Source of the DNA: Moraxella atlantae NBRC 14588
GTDB lineage: Bacteria > Pseudomonadota > Gammaproteobacteria > Pseudomonadales > Moraxellaceae
Length of the DNA: 64,000 bases
Reading direction: 5' to 3'
Assembly (NCBI RefSeq): GCF_001591265.1
Contig: NZ_BCUL01000001.1
Span: 248,001 to 312,000, forward strand
Part shown: positions 47,301 to 56,239 of the stretch, piece by piece
Layout of the letters: the number at the start of each line of letters is the position of its first letter
Position numbering within the stretch: the stretch's first letter is position 1
Translations under genes and position numbers: made by a program
Notes under the pieces: generated by a model
Databases searched by the model: none
Told to the model about the DNA's origin: nothing
Seen by the model: only the letters and a program-made list of their open reading frames with translations

Positions 47301-49092
47301 CTTGCAGCGTGCCTGTTAAATTTTGTAAAGGTACGCTGTCAATGACGCGCTTGGCATTGAGCTGATTGGTGGTGGCGTTGATTTGCCATGCCAGTGGCTG
47401 CCCTGCCCGCGCCAAGGTAATTGCGCCTGTGCCATCAAGCTTGCCTGCGTCACCTTGGTAGTTTAGCTGGGCGATATCGATATGCTCGTTGCGTTTTTTG
47501 ACCGCAAATTGATAATCACCTGCTGGCGCGATGTTGAGCTTAACGATTTGTGCGTTGCCCTGCGCAGACAGCGTATTGCCGTCTAGGTAATTGACCTGTG
47601 CGCGCCCACTGGGGCTGTTAAAATCGCCGATATTGGGCAGGTCACGGCGAATAACATTGCGCCAATTGGCATCAATCACGTATGGCTGCGGCTGCGCTGA
47701 TTTGGGCTTGACGGCTTGCTCAATCTTGGCGTTGATCTGCTCGCCATCGTCCTGCTGTAGGCTAAGCTGATAATGCTGTGGTTGATTGTCAGTTGCGGCA
47801 TCGAAATTAAAAAACAGCTTACCCGTCAAAGTGCGCGGTGCGTATGGCGCAACCGATTCGGGCAACAGTTTGCGAATGGTAAAGCCTTGCCCGCTGCTGA
47901 TGAGACTGATGTGGGTGCGGTCTTGCCAATTAACCGTGCCTTTACTGACCAGCTCACCTTCGGCAAGCTGCATATGTAGCCGCTCGATATCAAGCTGTTT
48001 GTTTGCAATGCGCCCTGTGCCCGTATAGCGCCCGTTGGGAATGTCTTTGGCGGTCAAATGGGTGTCAAGTTTTAGCCGAATATCACTGGTGATACCCGAT
48101 GCGATCAGTGTGCCGTTTTTGAGGCGAATATTTTGTGATTTGGCATACGGCAACAGCGCGTCCTGCCATTGCAATTTGGCATCAAACGGCGCGTGGTCTT
48201 CCATCGGGTGGGCGCGTAGATGCCCCGTGACATCGGCGTTGTTGTAGCGGCTTTGGATATCCGCCGACAAATCCTTTAGGCTGCCTGTGACCTTGGTGTG
48301 CAAGGTGTCAAAATAGGCTTTACTTAATGCATTGACCACCAAGTCGCCGTGCGCATTGATGGGATAATCGCCGCTAAAATTCATACCGCCTTGCAAATTG
48401 GCAATTGACAGCAGCGCGTTGTAGGCAAACGCACCGCTTTCCACCGTCATTTGCGTACCTTGCCACGTGAAGTTTTTGACCTTGGCTTGTTTAAAATCCA
48501 TCGGCTCGCGCGTGACTTGCTGATAACGCACCAAATCGGCAGTGGTATCGTCCAAAATCACGTTCATTGTCAAATTGACTGTCGGATAGCTAAACGGCTG
48601 ATTATTCGGCGGTTTTAGGTTGGTTATTTTGAGCGTGCCTATATGAGCTTCACGCAAATGCACGTTTTTATGCAAAAGCAGCGCGCGCCAACCGACTTTG
48701 ATGTAGGCTTTATCGGCATCAATCTGGATATTGCTCTTGGGCGGGCTGGCAGGGATATGTAGGTCATAAATCCACAGCCCATCGCGTAGGTTGCCCTCGC
48801 CTGTCTTAAGGCGAATACCCGTGCGGTCAGCAACGGTTTGAATGATCAAGCGCGTGCCCCACGGCGTGCCGACCACATAATAACCTGCCGCCACCAACAC
48901 CAACAGCACGACCGCCAACCAAAACACCACCCGTCCGATCAATGACAGCGGATACCATGCGCGCAGCCAGTTGGATTTTTTGGTTGAACTGGCAGGTGTG
49001 TCGGTTTTTTCTGCTGTCATCGGCTCAACGTTGTTACCGTCGTGCGTCTTGGCGTGGTCTTTGGGGTCTGTCGGGGGCGTGTGTTCGGTCAT
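44356..49092 (-). CDS. tamB: translocation and assembly module protein TamB
   Basis: A 1578-residue DUF490 protein. An N-terminal membrane helix (about 49-72, LIGRVVFWLAVVLLVLVAAG) anchors it in the inner membrane. The rest is a long run of beta-rich repeats that span the periplasm, and the C-terminal domain ends FNANTALSMRYQLTRRLYVEAKA. TamB works with the outer-membrane partner TamA, encoded 46 bases upstream, in inserting some outer-membrane proteins and probably in phospholipid transport. The length is somewhat above E. coli TamB (1259). Confidence 0.92.
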   Translation of the reverse strand: MTEHTPPTDPKDHAKTHDGNNVEPMTAEKTDTPASSTKKSNWLRAWYPLSLIGRVVFWLAVVLLVLVAAGYYVVGTPWGTRLIIQTVADRTGIRLKTGEGNLRDGLWIYDLHIPASPPKSNIQIDADKAYIKVGWRALLLHKNVHLREAHIGTLKITNLKPPNNQPFSYPTVNLTMNVILDDTTADLVRYQQVTREPMDFKQAKVKNFTWQGTQMTVESGAFAYNALLSIANLQGGMNFSGDYPINAHGDLVVNALSKAYFDTLHTKVTGSLKDLSADIQSRYNNADVTGHLRAHPMEDHAPFDAKLQWQDALLPYAKSQNIRLKNGTLIASGITSDIRLKLDTHLTAKDIPNGRYTGTGRIANKQLDIERLHMQLAEGELVSKGTVNWQDRTHISLISSGQGFTIRKLLPESVAPYAPRTLTGKLFFNFDAATDNQPQHYQLSLQQDDGEQINAKIEQAVKPKSAQPQPYVIDANWRNVIRRDLPNIGDFNSPSGRAQVNYLDGNTLSAQGNAQIVKLNIAPAGDYQFAVKKRNEHIDIAQLNYQGDAGKLDGTGAITLARAGQPLAWQINATTNQLNAKRVIDSVPLQNLTGTLQANGTLRTIRQAQGARLSQHDIHIGRVNMAGDLLGAQNSKKHLVLAGAGQVKVDLAENRGKNDLEYLAVKFDGNLNAPNVPQGALNIDIAGTTKQIQINRFEHQGKDGGISARGKLDLTQGIGWQLTADMNRFDASYFVPHLPSQITGKINTDGFWRKDAQFVHISDMNLSGKLKNKPLTASGQLTARLHLPSDSKKFADTFKTGNSEQIANQTRRMVEQLNANNVQVQWGNNRLTANGDQNQLNAQVDVSTLHELVPSLKGQLKGSVIATQTAAQTMPNVLVDLVGRGIALPNFAVSDAKLVGKLVNLAKSPSQLQLDARGINIANQPLRALQLQFNGTQASHNISFKVDSTRGQAQGLLKGQVDLDKKQWSGALGNAQIGSRYATLQQMQPAQMVLDWQKPRIELAAHCWQMVGKNGYLCFKNNLTASREQGQVNLAIQQIDSQALSVFMPKDIAWSGTLNGSALVNWQRGQHPTVNASLYSDNGVIGTSPQTPEDEATTIAYDRVSVIARSTAEGLKLRGDLKTSGSGGVGYLDATINPYQANKPIAGTLVFQDVNLAIFKPFFPSFERLTGNGLVAGKISGTLNQPKFVGDIEAQDAGLAITGVPMKFSNINLLAHIDGSRANLDGQFKAGEGTGNITGLIDWQKQLQAHIKLQGKNLSVSQPPTLAAQINPTFDVVVRPSQRYVNIVGAIDVPRAIIQMPEQSANVVNKSPDVNVIDRRLAAQVDEVLRVTQPWSINADIGVDLGNRVIFRGFGTSLPLAGALHLTQRGQGSMKAQGVVQVAKRSRADIFGQSLTINFAQVRFNGEVKNPGLNIEAVKTVQGTQVGVKVRGTASKPEITVFNDGGLTEQQAMNALVTGSINNTTGQNTTNQEFVNRVNNALAAAGLSYGLSSTRGLTNQIGRAFGLQSLTLDAVGTSSDTEVGLIGYITPDLYIRYGVGVFNANTALSMRYQLTRRLYVEAKAATNNSVDLIYNWRY

Positions 49093-49138
49093 GGCACTAT
49101 CATGCTAAGTATCAGTTACAACATACAACAAGCCGACA

Positions 49139-52100
49139 TCACAGCGGTGAGCCGATAAAAAAGTGTACTTTAAAGCCATCGTTGTCGCTCGTCAAGCCAT
49201 GCGCGACATCAAGGCGCACAGGCCCAATCGGCGATGCCCAGCGAATACCCGTACCAACGCTGACTTTGGTTGAGTTGTTCTCATCGCCTTTGATATCATA
49301 GGCGTTACCAAAATCGGTGAACACGGCAGCGCGCAGCCCATCACGAAATTGATAGTTGTACTCAAACGAACCCACCGCCAGCGCGTCACCGCCGATTAAA
49401 AATTTATCGTTTTTATAACGCGGACCTAGGCTGTCGTTGCTATAGCCGCGGATGCTTTGGTCACCGCCTGCAAAAAAGCGCAGCCGATACGGCACTTGAT
49501 AAAAATCATCGCTATAAATATAACCCAAATCGGCACGTGCCAACACTTGATGTTTGAAATTCGCGCCAAAGGTATAAATCCCTGCCAAGCCTGCGCGCGC
49601 AATGACAAACGAAGTATCTGATAACACGTCTTTGACCGCGCCTTCGATGGAATAGCGCTGGCTGTAGCCTTTGGTGGGATTGAGCGAGTTGTTGGTGATA
49701 ACGCGCGAAATACCATAGCCAAATAACAACGCTTGTTGGTTGGCATCCGATGACGTGTTGTTAAACGGCGGCGGTAATTCCTCAATGTCATACACGCCGT
49801 CATTGAGGTTGAGCTTATCCATACGATAGCGCAATGAATAGGTACGATTCCAGCCTGTTTCGCGGCGTACGTTGCGGGCGATATTGGCATACACCGAATC
49901 AGTCTCAAAGCTATCGCTAAAATCATCGTCTTTTTTGTGCTGATAACCGATGGACGCGGTCAGCTTGTCATTGATCGGGTGCTTGTATGGATGACTGGCG
50001 GTGACTTCAAGCAGTTGGTCTTTTTTTGACAGCGATGTGTTGATCCCTGCTTGCAAGCCATTGCGATTGACCAAGTTGTTATTGACCTTGCCCACAAGGC
50101 GCACGCCAACGTCGGTTTCATAACCGATACCAACTTGCGCTTCATGCGGCTTGTTGGCATCTAGCACCACATACGTTGGCACGCGCTTGTCGGTATACAC
50201 TTGCTCAGGGGTGGACTTGGCGATGATATCTTGCTGACTGGCTTGGGCAAGGCGCGTTGGCGTATCGTCGCGGTCAATTTTTTTGGCAATTTTGCTGATG
50301 GTATTGGCGATGGTTGCCAATGGCCCCCAACCTGTACGTTCATCGGCAGCCAGTTGGATGTCCTCGGGGGCGTTGAGCAGGTTTTGCGCTTTGTTTGAAA
50401 TCGCGTTTAGCCGCTCACGCAACGTGTCATCTTGGCTAAATTGTAGTGGTGCATAATCCTCAGGATTTTGTACACGCGTCTCAGGCGTGGTGGTTTGGGC
50501 AGTGGGGTCGGCGTTTGGATCAGGATTTTGCGGCTTGTCAAACGCCAAATCGGCATTGCCTGCGTCATCGGGCGGTAGCACCACATCGACATCCACGCCA
50601 TTAAAATAGCGCGTTGCGGTCAGATTATTGCTAAATGCGGTAACAAACGGCTGATAGTACGGATCACCCGACTGGTATGTCATCAACTGATCCAGCAGCT
50701 TGGGCGAAATTGGCATTTTGTCGGGATTGTCGGTCAAATTGCCGTCTTTGTCGATGCTATACACCTTGATGTCGCCAAACTGATAACGCGATTGGGTGTC
50801 ATAAATCAAGTCAATATCGGCGGTATTGTCAGGCAAAATCACGTCGGCAGAGTGACTGAGCCAACGCGCATCAAAAAACCCATTGGTACGCGCCACGTTT
50901 TGGATGGTGGCTTTGGCCTGCTCATACACGCCATGATTGAGCACATCGCCAACTTTAGGCGCAATTTCTTGCTCGATTGCCTCATACACAGGTAGCGCAT
51001 TATCGCCCTCGCCGCCTTCGCCACGGATATCAACAAAGCGCGATTTGACGATGACAGGCTCACCAACTTGGCTGACGATTACCTCAATATAGTCATCTGC
51101 TAATTGGCGAAACGCTACTTTGGTGTCATAATATCCGACCGCTTGCGCGGCATCGGTGACAATTTGGCGCAGCCGCCCTGCACTGGCAGGAAAATCCTCA
51201 ACCGACTCGGCGGTGATGCGCTCTAATGCCGCTTTGATGTTTTTGGCAGGCTCTTGTTCGGGATCAGCGTTGGTGATTTTGGCTTCTAGATAGGTCACAC
51301 CTGGATCACGGCGCAATACACGATTGACCAGCTGTTTGAACGGATTTTTTTTGCGGCGCACATGCATAGGTTGGGCAGTGGCAGCTTTCGGTGCGGCGGC
51401 TTGCTGCTGATAGGCAGGCAAATAGTCATCGGGATTGATGGTATCATTCACTCTGATGTCTGTTATTTGATCGGGGGCTTGGTTCGCCGCTTGCTGCGTG
51501 GTTTGGGTTTGATTGGCAAGGTTTTGTGTTTCGCTAACAACAGGGGCGTTGTCGGTGGTTTGGGTCGCGCCTGCGGTGATGTTTTGATTGAGCTCGCCTG
51601 CTACGTTAGCAGCAGCCTGTGCTTGCTGCACGTTTGAAGGCTGGGCGTTTGAAGACTGCGCCGTGCTGGATGTTGGGCTGCGGTTGATTTGCGCTTGTAC
51701 TTGGTTGTGCGCTTGTTTGACTTGTTGGGCAGGTACGGTGGCAATTGGTTGATTGCCGATATCGCGGCTAGGATCATAGCCAATGCTTGGTCGGCTTTGT
51801 TTTAAACTAGCAACAGGCTGATTAAAGTTATCAAAATCGCCCAGTGGTTGGTTTTTTAGCTGATTTAAAATGCCTTGCGGTGTGGTGGCAGGCACAAATT
51901 GGCTGGTCGGCAAAAAATCGTTGGACGAATTGACAGCTGCCTCGGTACTGTCTTGCATGGTATTGGCTTGCGCGACCTCGGGGATGATGTCGCTTAAGTC
52001 TTTGAGCGGTGAAGCTTGATTGACATCCGTTTGGCTGGTTTTGGTTGATTGGGTGGTATGATCGGCGGTTGCCGCGTGGGTGGTCATCGGCAAGGCTGCC

Positions 52101-52177
52101 AAGGGCAACAACACGCACGGCGCGACAGTTTTGGCAGCAGGAATACAAACAGGGCGGTACCAACGGTTTTTTTTCAT
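49139..52177 (-). CDS. tamA: TamA, BamA-family outer membrane barrel protein
   Basis: A 1012-residue Omp85 protein. A signal peptide (about 1-36) is followed by about 240 Gln/Asn/Thr-rich residues, POTRA domains starting near GVTYLEAKI and a second low-complexity insert (about 540-655) with DPNADPTAQ. The C-terminal 16-strand barrel region begins near VGIGYETDVGVRLVG and includes FFAGGDQSIRGYSNDSLGP, whose RGY lies in the L6 loop. E. coli TamA is 577 residues, so this is far longer. The ATG at 52177 has AGGA seven bases upstream. It is cotranscribed with tamB. Confidence 0.88.
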   Translation of the reverse strand: MKKNRWYRPVCIPAAKTVAPCVLLPLAALPMTTHAATADHTTQSTKTSQTDVNQASPLKDLSDIIPEVAQANTMQDSTEAAVNSSNDFLPTSQFVPATTPQGILNQLKNQPLGDFDNFNQPVASLKQSRPSIGYDPSRDIGNQPIATVPAQQVKQAHNQVQAQINRSPTSSTAQSSNAQPSNVQQAQAAANVAGELNQNITAGATQTTDNAPVVSETQNLANQTQTTQQAANQAPDQITDIRVNDTINPDDYLPAYQQQAAAPKAATAQPMHVRRKKNPFKQLVNRVLRRDPGVTYLEAKITNADPEQEPAKNIKAALERITAESVEDFPASAGRLRQIVTDAAQAVGYYDTKVAFRQLADDYIEVIVSQVGEPVIVKSRFVDIRGEGGEGDNALPVYEAIEQEIAPKVGDVLNHGVYEQAKATIQNVARTNGFFDARWLSHSADVILPDNTADIDLIYDTQSRYQFGDIKVYSIDKDGNLTDNPDKMPISPKLLDQLMTYQSGDPYYQPFVTAFSNNLTATRYFNGVDVDVVLPPDDAGNADLAFDKPQNPDPNADPTAQTTTPETRVQNPEDYAPLQFSQDDTLRERLNAISNKAQNLLNAPEDIQLAADERTGWGPLATIANTISKIAKKIDRDDTPTRLAQASQQDIIAKSTPEQVYTDKRVPTYVVLDANKPHEAQVGIGYETDVGVRLVGKVNNNLVNRNGLQAGINTSLSKKDQLLEVTASHPYKHPINDKLTASIGYQHKKDDDFSDSFETDSVYANIARNVRRETGWNRTYSLRYRMDKLNLNDGVYDIEELPPPFNNTSSDANQQALLFGYGISRVITNNSLNPTKGYSQRYSIEGAVKDVLSDTSFVIARAGLAGIYTFGANFKHQVLARADLGYIYSDDFYQVPYRLRFFAGGDQSIRGYSNDSLGPRYKNDKFLIGGDALAVGSFEYNYQFRDGLRAAVFTDFGNAYDIKGDENNSTKVSVGTGIRWASPIGPVRLDVAHGLTSDNDGFKVHFFIGSPL

Positions 52178-52256
52178 CAAGCATTCCTAGCCTGTTCATT
52201 CACTGCATTGTTTGTAGCAAGCGTGGCGTAACGGTTTCATAGCAAAAACAGCGTCA

Positions 52257-52285
52257 ATTGTAGCATATTCTATTTTGTTGCCCAA
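52257..52285 (-). promoter_or_regulatory. promoter of tamA-tamB
   Basis: On the minus strand TTGGGC, a 17-base spacer and TACAAT preceded by an extended TG, about 80 bases before the tamA ATG. The rest of 52178-52531 shows nothing recognisable. Confidence 0.5.
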
Positions 52286-52615
52286 TGCCTTACCAAAATT
52301 TTTGTAATTAAATCACAGCATCGATGATGTTTATTTAATTTGCTAAATAGCGCGGCTGGTGGCTTGATGGTGTGCGGTTTGTATTGATAGGTTTATCTTA
52401 TATGCCACGCTATAAATTCGCCCATTTTCAGCCAAAGTTTGCTAAGATAACGCTTTGATTTACGCGCGCTTTTACCATGTATAGTGCGTATGTTTTCAAC
52501 GTTTTTTCATTTATCTTCCGTTGCTGTAAAACCACCGACTTCAGGCGGTGGATATAAGGCAACTCTGTAGCTATGCTTACACACGATAAGATACTAAATA
52601 TGTTAAAATAAACCC

Positions 52616-53781
52616 ATGAAAACACTCAAGCTACGCATACGAGACAAACACATAACGAAGCTTAACCGCCTAAGCGGTTCGGTCAATTTTGTGTGGAACT
52701 ACGTCAATGACTTGAGCTATAAGCACCTACAAAAAACAGGCAAATTCTTTAGTGCCTATGACCTAAACGAATATACCAAAGGTAGCGGTGAATTCCTTGG
52801 CTTACACTCGCAAACCATCCAAGCCATCAACGAAACCCATGCCAAATCGCGTCGCCAATGCAAAAAAGCCAAACTATCATGGCGAACCAACAACCCAAAC
52901 TCAAAACGTCAATCACTCGGTTGGCTACCATTTAAACAATCCGCTATTAAGCACATTGCCACCCACCAAACGAATAAAAAAGGCTTAAAATCGACGTTAC
53001 AATTAAGCCTAGCCAAAGGGCAAAAGCTACTGATAGACGTATGGGACAGCTACAACCTTAGCCTATACCAAATCAACACACTAGAAATCGTCCAAGACAG
53101 CCGTAACCGATGGTATGCCTGTATCACCGTCAAAGAATATCCTAAAACCCAATGCGGAGCAGGTAGTGTCGGTATTGACTTAGGGCTTAAAGACAGTGCC
53201 ACCACCTCAAAAGGTGATAAACTGCAAATCAAACAGACCCAAGCATGGGCTAAAAAATTAGCTATCGCCCAACGAGCAAAAAACAAACAGCGTGTTAAGG
53301 CAATCCATGCCAAAATCAAAAATACACGCCAAGACCTCATCCACAAATTCACCACCCGATTAGTCAAAGATAACGCGCTAATCGTGGTTGGTGACGTTAA
53401 AACCACCCAATTTAACAGCAAAAAAGGCAAACTAGCCAAATCGGTTTACGATGCAGGTTGGTTTGAATTCAAACGACAACTGACCTACAAGTGCCAGAAC
53501 GCAGGTTGCCGTTTTGAAATCGTAAATGAACGATACACTACCCAAACTTGTTCGTGTTGCGGTCAAATTGACCGCAATAGTCCGAAAGGTAGCGCAGGTT
53601 TGCGAATAAGAGATGAGAACGGATAAGCAAAGCACTGCTTTGCCCGTTCGCAAGACAAGAGCTATGCTCGCAGTAGACTTGTGCGAAGTGTGGCACACGG
53701 CATGATAGAGATATTAACGCCAGTCGGAACATTCTTGCGGTCGGGCTTGACCGTCTAGGAGCGGGAATCCCCTCACTTTAG
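52616..53781 (+). pseudogene. TnpB (RNA-guided nuclease of IS605/IS1341 type), interrupted
   Basis: The first frame (52616-53626) reads a TnpB with its RuvC-type Asp188 in GIDLGLKD, GDVKTTQF, and TTQTCSCCGQIDRNSPKG, the first zinc-ribbon Cys pair. After GLRIR the frame stops. From 53680 another frame resumes with CAKCGTRHDRDINASRNILAVG, the second Cys pair and last RuvC Asp, and ends at 53781. The segment between (about 53614-53676) is an insertion that includes a palindrome. A functional TnpB would be about 370 residues; as it stands the nuclease lacks its last catalytic Asp. Confidence 0.85.
53617..53649. repeat. palindrome inserted in tnpB
   Basis: An outer stem GAACGG/CCGTTC encloses an inner stem GCAAAGCA/TGCTTTGC with a one-base loop; four unpaired bases (ATAA) sit between the two stems on the left. 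It is part of the roughly 60-base insertion that breaks tnpB. Confidence 0.8.
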
Positions 53782-53831
53782 GGAGGGGAGGAAGTCAATT
53801 AAATCAATCACGATTTTAGCGAACAATAACA

Positions 53832-55223
53832 ATGCCAACGTCGATCAATTCTAGCAACCAATCGTCTGATTCTACCGCCAATAGCAGTCAGTTTGCGCTA
53901 TTTAGCAAGCGCCGTTTTACACCGATGTTTATCACCCAGTTTTTGGGCGCGTTTAATGATAATTTGTTTAAGCAAGGGCTGATTTTGGTCTTGACCTTTG
54001 TTGCGGCAAGCAAGTTGGGTGTCAGCTTAAGTCTGCTCAATAACCTTGCGGCGATGTTGTTTGTGTTGCCGTTTTTTATGTTTTCTGCGCTGGCAGGGCA
54101 ACTGGCGGATAAATACGACAAGGCAAAACTTACGCGTCTGATTAAGCTGTTAGAGATTATCATTATGGCGTTGGCAGCGGTGGGGTTTGTGTTTGAATTG
54201 TATTGGCTGCTGTTTATCGCGCTGTTTTTGATGGGTACGCATTCGACATTTTTTGGTCCGATTAAATACGCTTATTTGCCGCAAGCCATGCAGCCTGATG
54301 AGCTGGTCGGCGCAAATGGACTGTTTCAGATGGGTACGTCATTGGCGATTTTGACGGGTATGATTGCAGCAGGTATTTTGACCCAACAAACACATATGAT
54401 GTGGTGGCTATCAGGCTTTGTGTTGGCAGTGGCTTGCTTAGGCTATTTGGCAGCGCGTTTTATCCCATCTCTGCCCGCACCTGAGCCCAATTTGGCTGTA
54501 GATTGGAACATCGCGCGTACCAGTTGGCAAACAATTGTGTATTTATACCGCTTGCCGATCATGTGGTTTACTATTATGGGCAACAGTTGGTTTTGGTTTT
54601 ATGGTGCGACGTTTTTGACGCAAGTGCCTGAGTTTAGCAAGACCTTGCTGCACGGCGATGAGAGCGTGATTATTTTTATGCTGATGCTGTTTTCGGTGGG
54701 TACGGCAACAGGTTCACTGCTGTGTAAGCGTTTGACTAAAAACCAAGTTAGTCTCAAGTTGCTACCATTTGGCATGGCAGGTTTGTCGATTTTTGCCATT
54801 GATTTGTATTTTGCGCTGTCAGGTTTGGTGATTAACGCGCCTGTTGATGTCACGTTTGGTATTCGCCAATTGTGGCAGGTGGCAGGTGTGTGGCGCGTGT
54901 TTGTTGATTTGTTTTTGCTTGGGTTTGCAGGCGGTATTTATATTGTGCCGCTGTATGCCTTTATGCAGGCGTATTCACCCGATAGCCACCGCGCGCGCGT
55001 GATTGGCGCGAACAACATTTTTAACGCGCTGTTTATGGTTGGCTCGGCGATTTTTGCAATTATTTGCTTAACGGTTATTCAAATGCCGCTGCCGATGTTG
55101 TTTGCGGTGGTGGGGGTCATCAATATTGTGGTGGGTGGCTGGGCGTATGTAAACCTAAAGCGTGAGCAAAAAAATCTGCCCCCACAGGCGCAAAATCAAA
55201 ATATTGATCATGCCCGCACGTGA
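53832..55223 (+). CDS. LplT-like MFS transporter (lysophospholipid)
   Basis: A 463-residue MFS protein with about 12 helices, related to LplT and to the N-terminal half of Aas. FITQFLGAFNDNLFKQGLI, GQLADKYDKAKL, GTHSTFFGPIKYAYLPQ and PDELVGANGLFQMGTSLAI are typical. LplT flips lysophospholipids inward for re-acylation. No acyltransferase partner lies beside it, so the substrate is inferred. The first 25 residues are a Ser/Asn-rich cytoplasmic leader. It ends in a strong terminator. Confidence 0.8.
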   Translation: MPTSINSSNQSSDSTANSSQFALFSKRRFTPMFITQFLGAFNDNLFKQGLILVLTFVAASKLGVSLSLLNNLAAMLFVLPFFMFSALAGQLADKYDKAKLTRLIKLLEIIIMALAAVGFVFELYWLLFIALFLMGTHSTFFGPIKYAYLPQAMQPDELVGANGLFQMGTSLAILTGMIAAGILTQQTHMMWWLSGFVLAVACLGYLAARFIPSLPAPEPNLAVDWNIARTSWQTIVYLYRLPIMWFTIMGNSWFWFYGATFLTQVPEFSKTLLHGDESVIIFMLMLFSVGTATGSLLCKRLTKNQVSLKLLPFGMAGLSIFAIDLYFALSGLVINAPVDVTFGIRQLWQVAGVWRVFVDLFLLGFAGGIYIVPLYAFMQAYSPDSHRARVIGANNIFNALFMVGSAIFAIICLTVIQMPLPMLFAVVGVINIVVGGWAYVNLKREQKNLPPQAQNQNIDHART

Positions 55224-55241
55224 GTCTATTTTGATGCGATC

Positions 55242-55271
55242 AAAGCCAGTTTAACCATACTGGCTTTTTTT
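55242..55271 (+). terminator. terminator after the LplT-like gene
   Basis: AAAGCCAGT and ACTGGCTTT form a perfect nine-base stem with an eight-base loop, followed by a run of T. Confidence 0.85.
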
Positions 55272-55340
55272 GGCTGCGGTGGTGCAAGTGGATAGACAAG
55301 ATTTTTAAACGCTTTAGCGGATAAGTGTCTAAAACGCATT

Positions 55341-55368
55341 AAAAAAGCCCACTTGGGTAAGTGAGCTT
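55341..55368 (-). terminator. terminator of the pabB-pabC-nitroreductase operon
   Basis: On the minus strand AAGCTCACTT and AAGTGGGCTT pair (one mismatch) around a four-base loop, followed by T residues. Confidence 0.7.
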
Positions 55369-55442
55369 GATTTTAGAAATTGGCTGGACAATTGGGGCAA
55401 AAAATCTCGAATGGTCTTTTATGTTTTGGTTTTAACGCCTTG

Positions 55443-56186
55443 TTATTGAGCCAAAAATCCTTGCGATTTTAGCCACGCCTCGCCTTCGGCCACATATGGC
55501 TGACGATAAAACTGTGCAAATTTTTGCCGATATGGCAATTTTTCGCGCGCTTCGCCAAACTCAAGCATCGTCTGTTCGTATTGTGCCAGTAACTTGGGCA
55601 ACGCGTCGGTTTGGTAGCGATTGTCAAAAAATACCGCGTCCATCGGCAGGCGTGGTTTGATGGGCATATCCGCCACAGGCGTGCCGATACACAACCCAAA
55701 AATCGGATAGGTGTATTTGGGCAACGCAAGCAAGTCAATCAACGCCTTGCCTGCCTGACGCAAGCCACCAATCGGACAGGTGACATAGCCCAGACTCTCT
55801 GCCGCTAACGTGGCGTTTTGTGCTGCCATTGCCGCATCAGTCGTCAAGGTGATCAGCGTATCTGCGTCAGCAAATCCTGCAAAGCTTACGCTTTTGTCTT
55901 GGTTTTGGCTTTGGTTTGCCAAAAACGCGCGATAGCCATCGATCACAAACACCAAAAACACGCTGCATTGCCCGATTTGCGGATTTTTGGGTTGCAATTC
56001 GACAATTGCTTGTCGCTGCGCAGGGTCACTGACGTTGATGATGCTGTAATGCTGCCCGTTCATCCAACTCGGGGCGCGTTGGGCGGCGTGGATGATAGCG
56101 GTCAAGTTTGCGTCACTAATGGTCGCGTTGGGATCAAACTCACGATACACGCGGTGTTGGTCGATTAAAGCCAGCGTTGGGTTCAT
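55443..56186 (-). CDS. NfsA-like nitroreductase family flavoprotein
   Basis: A 247-residue FMN-dependent oxidoreductase. HRVYREFDP opens it; AAQRAPSWMNGQHYSIINV contributes FMN contacts, and the GYVTCPIGGLRQ block plus the late GLCIGTPVADMPIKPRLP are NfsA-group features. I chose the ATG at 56186 because AAGGA precedes it; the frame is open upstream to overlap pabC. It is last in the pabB-pabC operon, though its role (NADPH-driven reduction of nitro or quinone compounds) does not obviously belong to folate synthesis. Confidence 0.8.
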   Translation of the reverse strand: MNPTLALIDQHRVYREFDPNATISDANLTAIIHAAQRAPSWMNGQHYSIINVSDPAQRQAIVELQPKNPQIGQCSVFLVFVIDGYRAFLANQSQNQDKSVSFAGFADADTLITLTTDAAMAAQNATLAAESLGYVTCPIGGLRQAGKALIDLLALPKYTYPIFGLCIGTPVADMPIKPRLPMDAVFFDNRYQTDALPKLLAQYEQTMLEFGEAREKLPYRQKFAQFYRQPYVAEGEAWLKSQGFLAQ

Positions 56187-56239
56187 GGTTATTCCTTGGT
56201 AGTGGCTTGGTGTTGATGTTAAATTGGCTTGTTTTTTGG

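Larger units (their letters stand above)
52532..53795 (+). mobile_element. IS605/IS1341-type tnpB-only element, decayed
   Basis: The left end has a CCACCG/CGGTGG hairpin at 52532-52551. The right end has CCCCTC/GAGGGG at about 53769-53788, in the typical sequence just after the tnpB stop. No tnpA is present. The gene inside is broken by a palindromic insert, so the element is probably immobile now. The exact ends are estimated. Confidence 0.7.

Noticed and set aside
52616-53626. A functional short TnpB
   Set aside because: The frame lacks the second Cys pair and the last RuvC Asp, which are found in another frame 54 bases on.
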